DNA of 64,000 nt, taken from the NCBI GenBank assembly GCA_900068845.1, contig CEFQ01000008.1, positions 248,001 through 312,000 of the forward strand, given 5' to 3'. Made by a program: the position numbers and the translations under genes. Positions 55,800 through 64,000 of this stretch are shown one piece after another (the first letter of the stretch is position 1; each line of letters begins with the position of its first letter). The stretch is from Enterobacter ludwigii (lineage in GTDB: Bacteria; Pseudomonadota; Gammaproteobacteria; Enterobacterales; Enterobacteriaceae). The notes beneath the pieces are model-generated. The model did not search any database. It had not been told where the DNA came from and saw only the letters and a program-made list of their open reading frames with translations.

Positions 55800-56909
55800 A
55801 TGAATACAGTATTAATAACCGGTACAACTGGATTTTTGGGGGGTGCCGTGGTGGTTAACCTGCTTAATAAGAACGATGATTATCGACTTCTTTTGTTAGT
55901 GCGAGCTAAAAGTCAGGAGGAGGGATTAGTTAGAGTGAAGGGAAACCTCATTAAATTTGGCGTCCAGGACAGTCATTTAAATAGGTTAACCCATGATAAT
56001 ATCTTAATTGGCGATCTTGCTAAGCCGGAATTATTCGCTGACGATCCGCGTTTGAATGAGGTTACCCATGTTATTAACTGTGCAGCCGTGGCCTCATTTG
56101 GTGCGAATCCTTCTATCTGGAAAGTGAATGTTGTAGGTACTTTTTCCTTTGCCAGCAGGATGTCGCGGGTGAAGGGGCTTAAGCGCTTTGTTCATGTCGG
56201 CACCGCCATGTCATGTGCGCCTGAAGCAAATTCGCTGGTAGTGGAGAGCGAATTAAATACGCAACGCGAACAGCACCTTGTCGAATACACGTGGAGTAAA
56301 GCGACCGTCGAAAGAATGATGAGCGAGATGTTACCCAGCCTGCCGTTAGTTATTGCGCGGCCATCGATTGTGGTGGGGCATTCTGACTGCGGTTGCGCAC
56401 CGTCACCAAGTATTTTTTGGGTGTTCCGCATGGCGTTAACGTTGGGGAAATTTATGTGTAAGCTGGATGACCGTATTGATGTGGTGCCAGTGGATTATTG
56501 TGCCGATGCGCTGGAATTACTGCTGACGGCGCCCAACGTCGAGAAGAAGATTATTCATATTTCTGCGGGCGAAAATAGCAGTGTGACATTTGCTGAGATT
56601 GATAAGGCGATGGCGCAAGCGTCGGGACAAATTTCGGTTGCTGAGACCTATAAGAAAGTAAATTACCGCGAACTGGCAGAGAGCAAAGCCTCATTTTCTT
56701 CATTGTTTGGACCCTGTAATGAACGTATTGTCCTACGGGCAATGAATTTGTACGGCCATTTCTCAAAACTGAATGTGGTCTTCAGCAATGAAAAATTACT
56801 GCAGCTAGGTATGCCACCTTCTTCGAAATTTACCGAATATTTGCATCATTGTGTCGATTCAACACGTAATGCAACCATTGCGGAACTGATGGAAGTGGAT
56901 TTTAAATAA
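55800..56909 (+). CDS. Stand-alone thioester-reductase-like extended SDR
   Basis: A 369-residue extended SDR with TVLITGTTGFLGGAVVVNLL at the N-terminus (GxxGxxG) and the Tyr-x3-Lys pair in VEYTWSKATVERMM. The sequences LLVRAKSQEEGLVRVKGNL, ILIGDLAKPELF and VNVVGTF are those of NAD_binding_4 thioester reductase and fatty acyl-CoA reductase domains, which reduce a thioester-bound acyl group to aldehyde or alcohol. Normally such domains sit at the end of peptide synthetases or on long-chain reductases; here it is alone. The gene is AT-richer than its neighbours, hinting at transfer. Start ATG 55800; a TTG at 55791 is possible. Confidence 0.75.
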   Translation: MNTVLITGTTGFLGGAVVVNLLNKNDDYRLLLLVRAKSQEEGLVRVKGNLIKFGVQDSHLNRLTHDNILIGDLAKPELFADDPRLNEVTHVINCAAVASFGANPSIWKVNVVGTFSFASRMSRVKGLKRFVHVGTAMSCAPEANSLVVESELNTQREQHLVEYTWSKATVERMMSEMLPSLPLVIARPSIVVGHSDCGCAPSPSIFWVFRMALTLGKFMCKLDDRIDVVPVDYCADALELLLTAPNVEKKIIHISAGENSSVTFAEIDKAMAQASGQISVAETYKKVNYRELAESKASFSSLFGPCNERIVLRAMNLYGHFSKLNVVFSNEKLLQLGMPPSSKFTEYLHHCVDSTRNATIAELMEVDFK

Positions 56910-56928
56910 TTTTAATCCTTAGTTTAAA

Positions 56929-56951
56929 CCGCGCAGGAAAACCCTGCGCGG
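56929..56951 (-). terminator. Terminator hairpin between the SDR and MetQ-like genes
   Basis: CCGCGCAGG-AAAA-CCCTGCGCGG, 9-bp perfect stem plus one; followed on the minus strand by TTTAAAC. It lies 12 bases past the minus-strand stop and 20 past the plus-strand stop and may serve both. Confidence 0.8.
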
Positions 56952-56962
56952 TTGCCGTCAAA

Positions 56963-57763
56963 TTACCAGCCTTTAATAATATCGCCTTTATAAATTTCGT
57001 TAGCTTTATCCAGCACTTCCTGCGACTGGAATGCTTGTTTCAGTTTCTGCACGTTTGCGCTGTCTTTGTTGTCTTCACGCGCCACTATCGCATTAACGTA
57101 AGGTGAGGCTTTGCCTTCCATAAACATGCCATCGCGCGAGGCGGACAGATTGACCAGTGCGGCAAAGTTGTTGTTGATGATTGAAATATACACCTGCGGA
57201 TCGTCGAGCGTACGCGCCAGTTGCGGCGTATCAACTTCAACAATTTTCAGCTTCTTCGGATTGTCAGTGATATCCAGCGTGGTAGGCAGCAGGCCCGCTT
57301 CCGGTTTCACTTTGAGTAAGCCTTGCGCCTGCAGCAGCAGCAGGCTGCGGCCGAGCGTGGTGGCTTCGTTGCTGAGGGTCACAGTCGCACCTTCCGGCAA
57401 CGCTTTCAGCGATTTAATCTTGCGGGAGTAGCCAGCAATCGGGAACACGAAGGTGTTGGTGATCACGGCGAAGTGGTAGCCGCGCTCTTTAGATTGCATC
57501 TCCAGATAGGGCAGGCTCTGAAACGCGTTGGCATCGACATCTTTATTAAACAGTGCTTCATTCGGCTGTACATAATCATTAAAAGCAACCACATCAACAT
57601 CCAGTTGATATTTGTCGTGCGCAACTTGCTTCACGGTGTCCCATAGCGCCTGGTCAGGTCCGGTATTAATGGCGACTTTGATTTGATTTTCATTATCTTT
57701 GTTACAGCCACTCAGCAACGCCACGGAAGCAGCCAGCAGCGTGGTGAGTAAAATTTTCTTCAT
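56963..57763 (-). CDS. MetQ/NlpA-family methionine-binding lipoprotein (orphan)
   Basis: A 266-residue lipoprotein with lipobox LLSGC (Cys20) and the MetQ pattern IKVAINTGPDQALWDTV, EALFNKDVDANAFQSLPYLE and the C-terminal SQEVLDKANEIYKGDIIKGW. It binds D- or L-methionine or a related compound for the MetNI importer. No metN or metI gene adjoins, so it is an orphan like E. coli NlpA. AGAGGGG precedes the ATG. Confidence 0.88.
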   Translation of the reverse strand: MKKILLTTLLAASVALLSGCNKDNENQIKVAINTGPDQALWDTVKQVAHDKYQLDVDVVAFNDYVQPNEALFNKDVDANAFQSLPYLEMQSKERGYHFAVITNTFVFPIAGYSRKIKSLKALPEGATVTLSNEATTLGRSLLLLQAQGLLKVKPEAGLLPTTLDITDNPKKLKIVEVDTPQLARTLDDPQVYISIINNNFAALVNLSASRDGMFMEGKASPYVNAIVAREDNKDSANVQKLKQAFQSQEVLDKANEIYKGDIIKGW

Positions 57764-57854
57764 TGCGCAGATCCCCTCTTAACGTAGGAAAGGGACTATA
57801 GTGGATATCTAGACGTCTGTACATCCATCTGCGGTGCGTTCGCCTATAATTCGT

Positions 57855-58658
57855 TCAAGCGGGTGACTGCTGCAAGCAGGCAATGTATTTCTCGCCTGAT
57901 TGCATTACGATTCGCCGTGCATCAGTAAGGATTTCACGGTGTTCAAACGCGCCATACAACCGCTCAAATTCTCGTGCCGCCAGCCGATGTGTGATATCGC
58001 TGACTGATGCCGCCGATAACGGCAACATATTCGGATAGCTCCACATAAAGGACACCGCATCAGCGCCTGGCGTGACTTGCACGATATCGCCGCTCAACAG
58101 CACGCCGTCTTCGTGCGCCCAATGCAATACGCATCCGCCGGCAAAATGTCCGCCAAGACGAACCAGCTTTACCTGCGGCACAATTTCCAGCTCGTCATTT
58201 TGCCAGAGCCTGATATGCGGGCTATCACGCATAATCCATTCGCTATCGTTAGCGTGCAGATAAATGGGGGCATCAAACACCGCCGCCCAATCCTGCATAG
58301 TGGTGTAATAGTGCGGATGCGATATAGCGATGGCGTGAATACCGCCCAGCGCGGTCACGATTGCTGCGGTGGCGTCATCAAGATTGGCAATGCAATCCCA
58401 CAAGATATTGCCGTGCGGTGTTTGCAGCAAAAACACGCGTTGATTTATGGCAAAACCCGGCACGGTTTGCAGGCTAAATAGGTTGGCGGCATGCTGCTGC
58501 CATTTATTGCTGTGCGTGGATTGCAGGCTATCAAGTGAAGTCCATTTTTGCCCGCTGGCAGGCACAAATTGCCGTTCATCCTGACATATTTTGCACTGTT
58601 CAATTTTCACTGCTTGTTCGTCATAAGAGGTGCCGCATGCTGTACAGAGCTTGATCAT
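57855..58658 (-). CDS. Metallo-beta-lactamase-fold hydrolase with N-terminal zinc ribbon
   Basis: A 267-residue protein. Residues 5, 8, 22 and 25 are cysteines (LCTACGT and CKICQ), a rubredoxin-like zinc ribbon, followed by a metallo-beta-lactamase fold with HPHYYT (His114, His116) in the place of HxHxDH, then LGGHFAGGCVLHW and LLSGDIVQV. The Asp and last His of the core motif are replaced by Tyr and Thr, so metal use may be altered, as in some related families. Cytoplasmic, substrate unknown. GAGGAAG precedes the ATG. Confidence 0.75.
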   Translation of the reverse strand: MIKLCTACGTSYDEQAVKIEQCKICQDERQFVPASGQKWTSLDSLQSTHSNKWQQHAANLFSLQTVPGFAINQRVFLLQTPHGNILWDCIANLDDATAAIVTALGGIHAIAISHPHYYTTMQDWAAVFDAPIYLHANDSEWIMRDSPHIRLWQNDELEIVPQVKLVRLGGHFAGGCVLHWAHEDGVLLSGDIVQVTPGADAVSFMWSYPNMLPLSAASVSDITHRLAAREFERLYGAFEHREILTDARRIVMQSGEKYIACLQQSPA

Positions 58659-58755
58659 TATGTCTTCCTCACGCCTATTTGAGATTCATTCTAGAAGCTG
58701 GAATCAGGACGTGCGCACTAACCGGCACTGATACAGGGAAGCGGAAAGGGTTACG

Positions 58756-59085
58756 TTAAGCGTGTGGCTGCAACTGATAAATCCACGCCGTAACCTGCTT
58801 TCCATCGCGGGTGGTGACATCAACTTTAACCCGGTCATAGCCATCTTCAAACGCATCCAGCATCGGCCAGTGTGGTTCAAGTTTGTCTGAGGTAAACAGA
58901 TAACCCGGAACGCGTGGCCCATTTTCCTGTAACACTATGCCGGGAAAATCTGCTGCCGCGCCCCAGCCACGCTCGTAGAAAGTGCCGGAAACCGATCCCG
59001 CCAGCCATTCACCGCCGATGTCTTCCAAAATATGCGCATTCGAATGGCCCGGCTGGAGCGTACCGTAAACAAATAAACGTTTCAT
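58756..59085 (-). CDS. Gamma-glutamylcyclotransferase-like (AIG2) protein
   Basis: A 109-residue protein from ATG 59085 (MKRLFVYGTLQPGHSN) with GAGGGAAA upstream. The substrate-binding loop YGTLQPG and the acid LDAFEDGYDRVKV with the conserved Glu are the family marks. Members cleave gamma-glutamyl amides to 5-oxoproline or act on related gamma-glutamylamines. Length is at the short end of the family. Alone on this strand. Confidence 0.85.
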   Translation of the reverse strand: MKRLFVYGTLQPGHSNAHILEDIGGEWLAGSVSGTFYERGWGAAADFPGIVLQENGPRVPGYLFTSDKLEPHWPMLDAFEDGYDRVKVDVTTRDGKQVTAWIYQLQPHA

Positions 59086-59241
59086 TTTCCCTCGTGAAAT
59101 CATGCAAAAGAGTGACTTTAACCCTGTGTTGCAGCGATGTCATCCCGCAGTTAAACCGCATGACAACACCGCCCAATATGCGATGTGCGGTGCGGTAAAA
59201 GTGGCTATCCTGAAGGACCCGCGAAGAGAGGTAAAAGATCA

Positions 59242-60261
59242 ATGTTGAATAGTTCGAGCATTTCTCGCTGCAATATAAAACGCTATCCGCAATCGGCTCA
59301 GTTCGATGGCAAAAGGTTTAACAATAAGATTCCACGCCAGCAGTTAGGATTTATTCAGTTCGCCAAACTATTCTGGGATTTTACCTTTAATAAACCGAAA
59401 AATGGCGCACCCAATGTGGCGCTGCCGGTAATAAACCTCGACGCGCAGCAGCTTGCGGCGGCCGCGGATAATAGCGTATTTCGTCTCGGGCACTCTTCAT
59501 TACTGTTTAAAATGCAGGGCAAATATTGGCTGACCGATCCGGTATTTACGCAACGTGCCTCGCCATTTAAACGCTTCGGACCTAAACGCTTCCAGCCTGC
59601 GCCGATTGCACTGCAAGATTTGCCGCCGATCGAAGGGATCATCCTGTCACATGATCATTACGATCATCTGGATTACCACACCATTTTGCAGCTCAAAGAT
59701 CGCGTACGCCATTTTCTGACGCCACTTGGCGTCGGCGATTTGCTGCTATCGTGGGGCGTGGCGCAGGAAAAAATTACCCAGCTGGATTGGTGGGAATCAA
59801 GGAATATCGGCGGTATTCATTTTGTCGCGACGCCAGCGCAACATTTTTCCGGACGCGGCATGTTCGATAGCAATAAACGGTTGTGGTGTTCCTGGAGCAT
59901 TATCAGCGAAGATTTCCGTCTGTTCTTTGGCGGGGATTCCGGTTACTTCGACGGTTTCAAACAGATCGGTAATAAATTCGGCCCGTTTGATATGGCTTTT
60001 CTTGAGAACGGCGCATATGACCGGCGCTGGGCCGATATTCATATGCTACCGCAAGACACCATCAACGCATTTTTAGATCTCAACGCCAAATGGCTGTTCC
60101 CGATTCACAATGCTGCTTTCGATCTGGCGTTTCATCCATGGAACGATCCGCTTAATCAAATCGTGGCGCTGGCACAAGAACATCACATCAAGTTATCGAT
60201 GCCGCAAATCGGGCAGGGCGTGCAATTTATGCAGCCGCAGGAAGAGAAACCGTGGTGGTAA
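59242..60261 (+). CDS. NAPE-PLD/UlaG-like metallo-beta-lactamase-fold hydrolase
   Basis: A 339-residue protein with a complete binuclear metal motif HDHYDH (His137, His139, Asp141, His142), FGGDSGYFDGFKQIG and an ending MPQIGQGVQFMQPQEEKPWW. Bacterial relatives of N-acyl-phosphatidylethanolamine phospholipase D and of ascorbate lactonase share this layout; specificity cannot be told. GAGG lies 10 bases before ATG 59242. Followed by a strong terminator. Confidence 0.82.
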   Translation: MLNSSSISRCNIKRYPQSAQFDGKRFNNKIPRQQLGFIQFAKLFWDFTFNKPKNGAPNVALPVINLDAQQLAAAADNSVFRLGHSSLLFKMQGKYWLTDPVFTQRASPFKRFGPKRFQPAPIALQDLPPIEGIILSHDHYDHLDYHTILQLKDRVRHFLTPLGVGDLLLSWGVAQEKITQLDWWESRNIGGIHFVATPAQHFSGRGMFDSNKRLWCSWSIISEDFRLFFGGDSGYFDGFKQIGNKFGPFDMAFLENGAYDRRWADIHMLPQDTINAFLDLNAKWLFPIHNAAFDLAFHPWNDPLNQIVALAQEHHIKLSMPQIGQGVQFMQPQEEKPWW

Positions 60262-60266
60262 AGAGC

Positions 60267-60297
60267 AACCCGATTGTTCAGGCAATCGGGTTTATTG
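60267..60297 (+). terminator. Intrinsic terminator after the metallo-hydrolase
   Basis: AACCCGATTG-TTCAGG-CAATCGGGTT stem (8-10 bp) followed by TATTGGGTTTT, five bases past the stop. Confidence 0.8.
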
Positions 60298-60374
60298 GGT
60301 TTTGTCGTCATACCGGTTACGCAGTTGCGTGCAGAAAAATGGTGTCGCTTCGGGCATTATTTTTTTGATGTGAA

Positions 60375-60827
60375 TTACAGTGTTATGCGCTCACGCCAAA
60401 ATGCGTAAGCACAAACCATGATAACCAGTGCCGACGTAAGTGTATTAACAGACCCATAAACCTGTATCAGATGATCGATAATTATGTTGTGTAAGCCTTC
60501 CGTATACGGCGGTGGGTTACTGATTTTAACGGTAATGATCCACAGTAGGACGATCACAACAAAGCGGCCGATCAACCAGCCAGCGAGGGGAAGCGTCAGT
60601 GCGGACATTTTGCTGAATGTGGCTTTATGCGTTAACCATACAAAACAGCCTAATGGAATCAAGGCGGGGAGAATATTGCTGGCGTATGAAACAAAGAGCT
60701 GCCAGACAGGGATGTCATACTGTTGCAACACTTGCCACGACAATATGACTTCGGAAAGCAAGGTTCGGTAGAGTAATAAGAAGCAGATAAAACCCCAAAC
60801 AACGGCAATTCTGAATGTCGCGCTCAT
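60375..60827 (-). CDS. Small polytopic membrane protein of unknown function
   Basis: A 150-residue protein with four hydrophobic segments (about 6-24, 45-65, 78-100, 125-143) and few charged residues. Starts MSATFRIAVVWGFICFLLLY with AAGGAAG about 11 bases before the ATG. No motif that I recognise. It stands alone between the metallo-hydrolase and the glucan synthase-like gene. Confidence 0.55.
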   Translation of the reverse strand: MSATFRIAVVWGFICFLLLYRTLLSEVILSWQVLQQYDIPVWQLFVSYASNILPALIPLGCFVWLTHKATFSKMSALTLPLAGWLIGRFVVIVLLWIITVKISNPPPYTEGLHNIIIDHLIQVYGSVNTLTSALVIMVCAYAFWRERITL

Positions 60828-60926
60828 CAGTGACGTCTTCCTTAGCGAACGAAGACGCCACTGTACCTGCAGATAGGCTGTCGAGCCAAAATTTTACGGC
60901 AAATTTCCGATCGGGCTCTGAGATCG

Positions 60927-63900
60927 CTACTCAGCGAGATGAATGAGCACCTGATGATGTCCGGCGTCGCGGTTAAGCGTAATGGCATCATCGGGACTGA
61001 GAATCCCATTCAGCCACAGCTGATAAGCGCCTTGCGCCCGCACCATCTCAATCTCATAGTGCGCCTCACCTTCGTGATAAATCACTTTCGCACCCGGCCA
61101 CGTTTTGGGCAGACGCGGGCGCAGCTGCAGCTTATCGCCGTGGCGCGTGATGCCGAGCAGGCTTTCGATAATTAACTGATAGATCCAGCCTGCTGACCCG
61201 GTGTACCACGTCCAGCCGCCGCGGCCTTGGTGGTTCTCGGCGCTGTAAACGTCGGCCGCCATCACGTAAGGCTCCACCTTATAGGTGTCGACATCCGCCG
61301 CATTGAGGCTATGATTGATCGGGTTAATCAACGCCAGCAGTTCCCATGCGCGATCGATCTGGCCCATTTCGGCAAATGCCATAATCGCCCACAGCGCACC
61401 ATGCGTGTATTGCCCGCCGTTTTCGCGGATGCCGGGCAGGTAACCGCGAATGTAACCGGGATTAGGGCCAACGCCATTGAACGGCGGTGTCAGCAGCTTG
61501 ATCAGGCCGTTATCACTATCGACCAACTGCTGATCAAGTGCCCGCATCGCGGATGCGCATTTGTCTCGATCGCCCGCAGCGGAAAGGACCGACCAGCTCT
61601 GCGCGATGGCATCAATGCGGCACTCGGCGTTTAGATGCGAACCCAGGGTTTCGCCGCTATCAAAGTAGCCACGCAGGAACCATTCACCGTCCCAGGCGAG
61701 CTGATTCAGTGCTGTTTTCAGCTGCTCCGCCTGCTGTTCACACCGGCTGGCGGCTTCAGCCTGACCAATGCGTTGTGAGAGGGCGGCAAAACGCGTCAGC
61801 ACCGTGTAGAGGAAAAAGCCCAGCCAGACGCTCTCGCCTTTACCGGCAATACCGACTTCACTCATGCCATCATTCCAGTCGCCGGAGCCCATCAGCGGCA
61901 AACCATGCTCACCGAAAGTCAGGCCATGCTGGATGGCTCGCAAACCATGCTGCCACAGGTTTTCCTGCACCTGACTGACGTTGGGCAGGCTATAAACCGA
62001 CTCTTCCTCGGCGGCGAGCAACGGCGCGTCAAGGTAAGCCACCGGCTGTTCCAACAGCGTCAGATCGTCGGTAGCGGTGATGTAGTGGCAAAGTGCAAAG
62101 GGCAGCCAGAGATAATCATCCGAGCAGCGGGTGCGTACGCCACGTCCAGCCGGCGGATGCCACCAATGTTGCACATCCCCTTCGAGGAACTGGCGAGATG
62201 CGCATAGCACCAGCTGATCGCGCAGCAAGTGCGGCGCGGCATGGGTGAGTGACAGCGTATCCTGCAACTGATCGCGGAAGCCAAAAGCGCCGCCCGACTG
62301 ATAATATCCGCTGCGCGCCAGCAAGCGACTCGCCAGCGTTTGGTACAACAGCCAGTTATTCGCCAGTAAGTTAACCGCTGCATCGGGCGTCTGGATCTCA
62401 ACTTTGTTGAGCAGGCCGCGCCAGTGATGTTTCACTTTTTCCAGCTGAGCTTCCGCCTGTTCAGTTGGCAGAAGTTGCTGCATCAGCGTCACCGCCGATG
62501 TCGTATCCTCCGCTGCGCCTAGAACAAACACCAGCGTGCGCGTATCGCCGTCAATTAAGGTGGTGAGGGTTTGCAGAGTCGCACAGGGATCGAGTCCCGC
62601 GCCGGTATTGCCCGATAAGCCACGCGCTTGCATCATCGCGGGCCTGCGCGTAGAGCCATTGCGGCCCAGACACTCAAGACGATTACCGCTGAAGGTAATT
62701 TGGTTGCCCGAGGCAGCAAAGAAGGCGGTGCGCTGAGATCCGGCGCTGATATAGGGATTCACCGCCAGAATCGCGCTGCCATCGTCAACCATTACCGAGG
62801 ACGTTTGCACATGGCGGGCCGACTGGCTTGCCAGCTCGCCGAGCACCCATTCAACATAACCAGTGATGGACATGTAGCGCGTGCGACCCGACACATTGCT
62901 TAACTGAATCAGGGTGATTTTTGCCGCGTCTTCACGTGCCACGAAGGTGGTGACGCTGCTGCGAATGCCTTGCTCCTGATGGACAAAGCGGCTGTAGCCC
63001 ATACCATGCTGTGTCAGATAATCGCCGTTGCCCCGTATCGGCAGCGGCATGGGCGACCAGACATCGCCGCTCTCTTCATCGCGCAGATAAAAGGCTTCGC
63101 CCGATGTGTCACTAACCGGATCGTTGTGCCACGGCGTCAAACGGTATTCATGGGCATTTTCATACCATGTATACGCCTGACCACTCTCGGAGATGACGCT
63201 GCCAAACTGTTTGTTCGCCAGTAAGTTGCTCCAGGGCGCGGGTGTCTGATGCTGTTCGGGCAACAGAATGTGATATTCACTGCCATCTACGCTGTAGCCG
63301 CCGGTGCCATTGAACAATTGCAAGGTGTCAGGCGCGGCCAGGCGAACAGGGGCAGGAAATGCCAATTTATGGGGCAGGAAACGGGGAGTCGGCGCAACCG
63401 GCTGTGGTTTTAACAGCACCGTCAGCTGATCGGCCAAACTGCCATTGCGTCCTTCCAGCACGACGGCAGCCACGCAGAGGAGCAGCGTGACATCTTCGGC
63501 CGCAAAGTGATCGCTTTGGCGCAGGAAGATGCCACCGGGTTTGTCGGCCAGCACCTGAACTTCGCTGGATGAGACCATCTTGATAAGCTGATTTTGCAAC
63601 AGCTGTTGATAGCCGCCTTGCTCGCCGTTAAGGATCACCAGATCCGCCGTTAAGCCTTTCTGGCGCCAGTATTGATGCGCTTTGATCAGATTGGTCACCA
63701 GGCTGAGTTGGGTACCGTTTTCGATGCGCACCAGTACGATCGGCAGATCGCCTGATAGTGAGTGTCGCCACAGCGACGTTTGTCCCAGGCGATTCTGCTG
63801 CAGGCGCTGGCTGTCGCCGCGCATTTCGGGGCTGGCATAAATCACCGCGCTGGCGAGTTGGTTATACAAACTGGCATCTTCGGCGAGAATATTCAGCTGG

Positions 63901-64000
63901 CGCAGCGCCACTTGACTGTGCGAAGCCGCCATTTCAAATACCCGATTGGCGTAGACATTGTTGCGATACTTCTCAATTAATCCAAGGCAGGCATCACGCT
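60927..64000 (-). CDS. Cyclic beta-1,2-glucan synthase-like protein, C-terminal region (partial)
   Basis: The frame is open to the end of the window, so the protein is longer than the ~1023 residues seen. The last ~800 residues are a GH94-type glycoside phosphorylase: a beta-sandwich part (GGYSVDGSEYHILLPEQHQTPAPWSN), then the (alpha/alpha)6 barrel with FGFRDQLQDTLSL, the catalytic Asp region LMGSGDWNDGMSEVG, GGQYTHGALWAIMAFAEMG and GWTWYTGSAGWIYQL. In NdvB-type cyclic beta-1,2-glucan synthases this domain trims chain length at the end of a very large membrane protein. The part before it (AHQYWRQKGLTADLVILNGE) also matches NdvB. Periplasmic glucans support osmoadaptation and host contact. No stops interrupt the frame. 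Confidence 0.85.
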   Translation of the reverse strand, partial: RDACLGLIEKYRNNVYANRVFEMAASHSQVALRQLNILAEDASLYNQLASAVIYASPEMRGDSQRLQQNRLGQTSLWRHSLSGDLPIVLVRIENGTQLSLVTNLIKAHQYWRQKGLTADLVILNGEQGGYQQLLQNQLIKMVSSSEVQVLADKPGGIFLRQSDHFAAEDVTLLLCVAAVVLEGRNGSLADQLTVLLKPQPVAPTPRFLPHKLAFPAPVRLAAPDTLQLFNGTGGYSVDGSEYHILLPEQHQTPAPWSNLLANKQFGSVISESGQAYTWYENAHEYRLTPWHNDPVSDTSGEAFYLRDEESGDVWSPMPLPIRGNGDYLTQHGMGYSRFVHQEQGIRSSVTTFVAREDAAKITLIQLSNVSGRTRYMSITGYVEWVLGELASQSARHVQTSSVMVDDGSAILAVNPYISAGSQRTAFFAASGNQITFSGNRLECLGRNGSTRRPAMMQARGLSGNTGAGLDPCATLQTLTTLIDGDTRTLVFVLGAAEDTTSAVTLMQQLLPTEQAEAQLEKVKHHWRGLLNKVEIQTPDAAVNLLANNWLLYQTLASRLLARSGYYQSGGAFGFRDQLQDTLSLTHAAPHLLRDQLVLCASRQFLEGDVQHWWHPPAGRGVRTRCSDDYLWLPFALCHYITATDDLTLLEQPVAYLDAPLLAAEEESVYSLPNVSQVQENLWQHGLRAIQHGLTFGEHGLPLMGSGDWNDGMSEVGIAGKGESVWLGFFLYTVLTRFAALSQRIGQAEAASRCEQQAEQLKTALNQLAWDGEWFLRGYFDSGETLGSHLNAECRIDAIAQSWSVLSAAGDRDKCASAMRALDQQLVDSDNGLIKLLTPPFNGVGPNPGYIRGYLPGIRENGGQYTHGALWAIMAFAEMGQIDRAWELLALINPINHSLNAADVDTYKVEPYVMAADVYSAENHQGRGGWTWYTGSAGWIYQLIIESLLGITRHGDKLQLRPRLPKTWPGAKVIYHEGEAHYEIEMVRAQGAYQLWLNGILSPDDAITLNRDAGHHQVLIHLAE

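Overview
ORGANISM. The window looks like a chromosomal segment of a plant- or environment-associated member of Enterobacterales, most likely Erwiniaceae (Pantoea/Erwinia type). This rests on close resemblance of many products to Escherichia coli proteins (AscB/AscF/AscG, BetT/BetI/BetB/BetA, Kup, YddG, Mqo, the YfiR-DgcN-YfiB module), on moderately high GC with short intergenic gaps, and on enterobacterial-style palindromic repeats. No rRNA, tRNA, CRISPR array, phage or insertion sequence was seen. The genus is an inference. LAYOUT. 0-2 kb: end of a TPR protein gene, then an ECF sigma factor (probable AUU start) and its membrane anti-sigma factor. 1.8-3.7 kb: an ABC-F ATPase preceded by a 27-residue leader ORF. 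3.8-9 kb: small housekeeping and accessory genes (membrane protein, YbaA-like, LysE-type exporter, a LacI-like sensor without a DNA-binding domain, DUF3147-like protein, isochorismatase-like hydrolase, two AriR/YmgB-like small proteins) and a strongly structured non-coding element at 7.8-7.9 kb. 9-19 kb: FAD monooxygenase behind a Fur-box-like site, YddG exporter, degenerate metallo-beta-lactamase-fold protein, several LysR/AraC regulators divergent from their likely targets, two orphan substrate-binding proteins, and a PRISE-type reductase. 19-22.7 kb: amidase, NCS1 permease and biuret-hydrolase-like enzyme, all overlapping and behind a near-consensus sigma-54 promoter; this reads as a nitrogen-scavenging operon. 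22.7-24.5 kb: Tat-exported esterase and a VapBC toxin-antitoxin pair. 24.5-30.6 kb: choline to glycine betaine locus (betIBA divergent from betT). 30.7-34 kb: UV damage endonuclease and the yfiR-dgcN-yfiB c-di-GMP module. 34.4-40.7 kb: FUSC-type efflux protein and the ascG/ascFB beta-glucoside system. 40.9-46.8 kb: acyltransferase and a PTS operon (PRD regulator, EIIA, EIIBC, class II aldolase) for an unidentified sugar. 46.9-53.3 kb: mqo, then an operon of leuCD paralogues, a haloacetate-dehalogenase-like hydrolase and a LysR regulator, then a frameshifted small gene. 53.6-64 kb: kup, a stand-alone thioester-reductase-like SDR, a lone MetQ/NlpA lipoprotein, two metallo-beta-lactamase-fold proteins, a gamma-glutamylcyclotransferase-like protein, a small membrane protein, and the C-terminal glycoside phosphorylase region of a very large cyclic beta-1,2-glucan synthase-like protein running off the window. 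HOW IT FITS TOGETHER. Much of the window is environmental adaptation: osmoprotection (bet genes, kup, possibly periplasmic glucan), plant-derived aromatic beta-glucosides (asc), efflux of aromatics (FUSC protein, YddG), nitrogen scavenging (sigma-54 operon) and biofilm control (yfi module, AriR-like proteins). Two dispersed palindromic repeat families sit in intergenic gaps: family A (four copies, core GTAGCGGCGC with inverted partner) and family B (two inverted copies flanking the PTS-mqo segment). MOST INTERESTING: the sigma-54 ureido-compound operon, the leuCD-hydrolase operon of unknown pathway, the leader ORF of the ABC-F gene, the AUU-start sigma factor, and the structured element near 7.85 kb.
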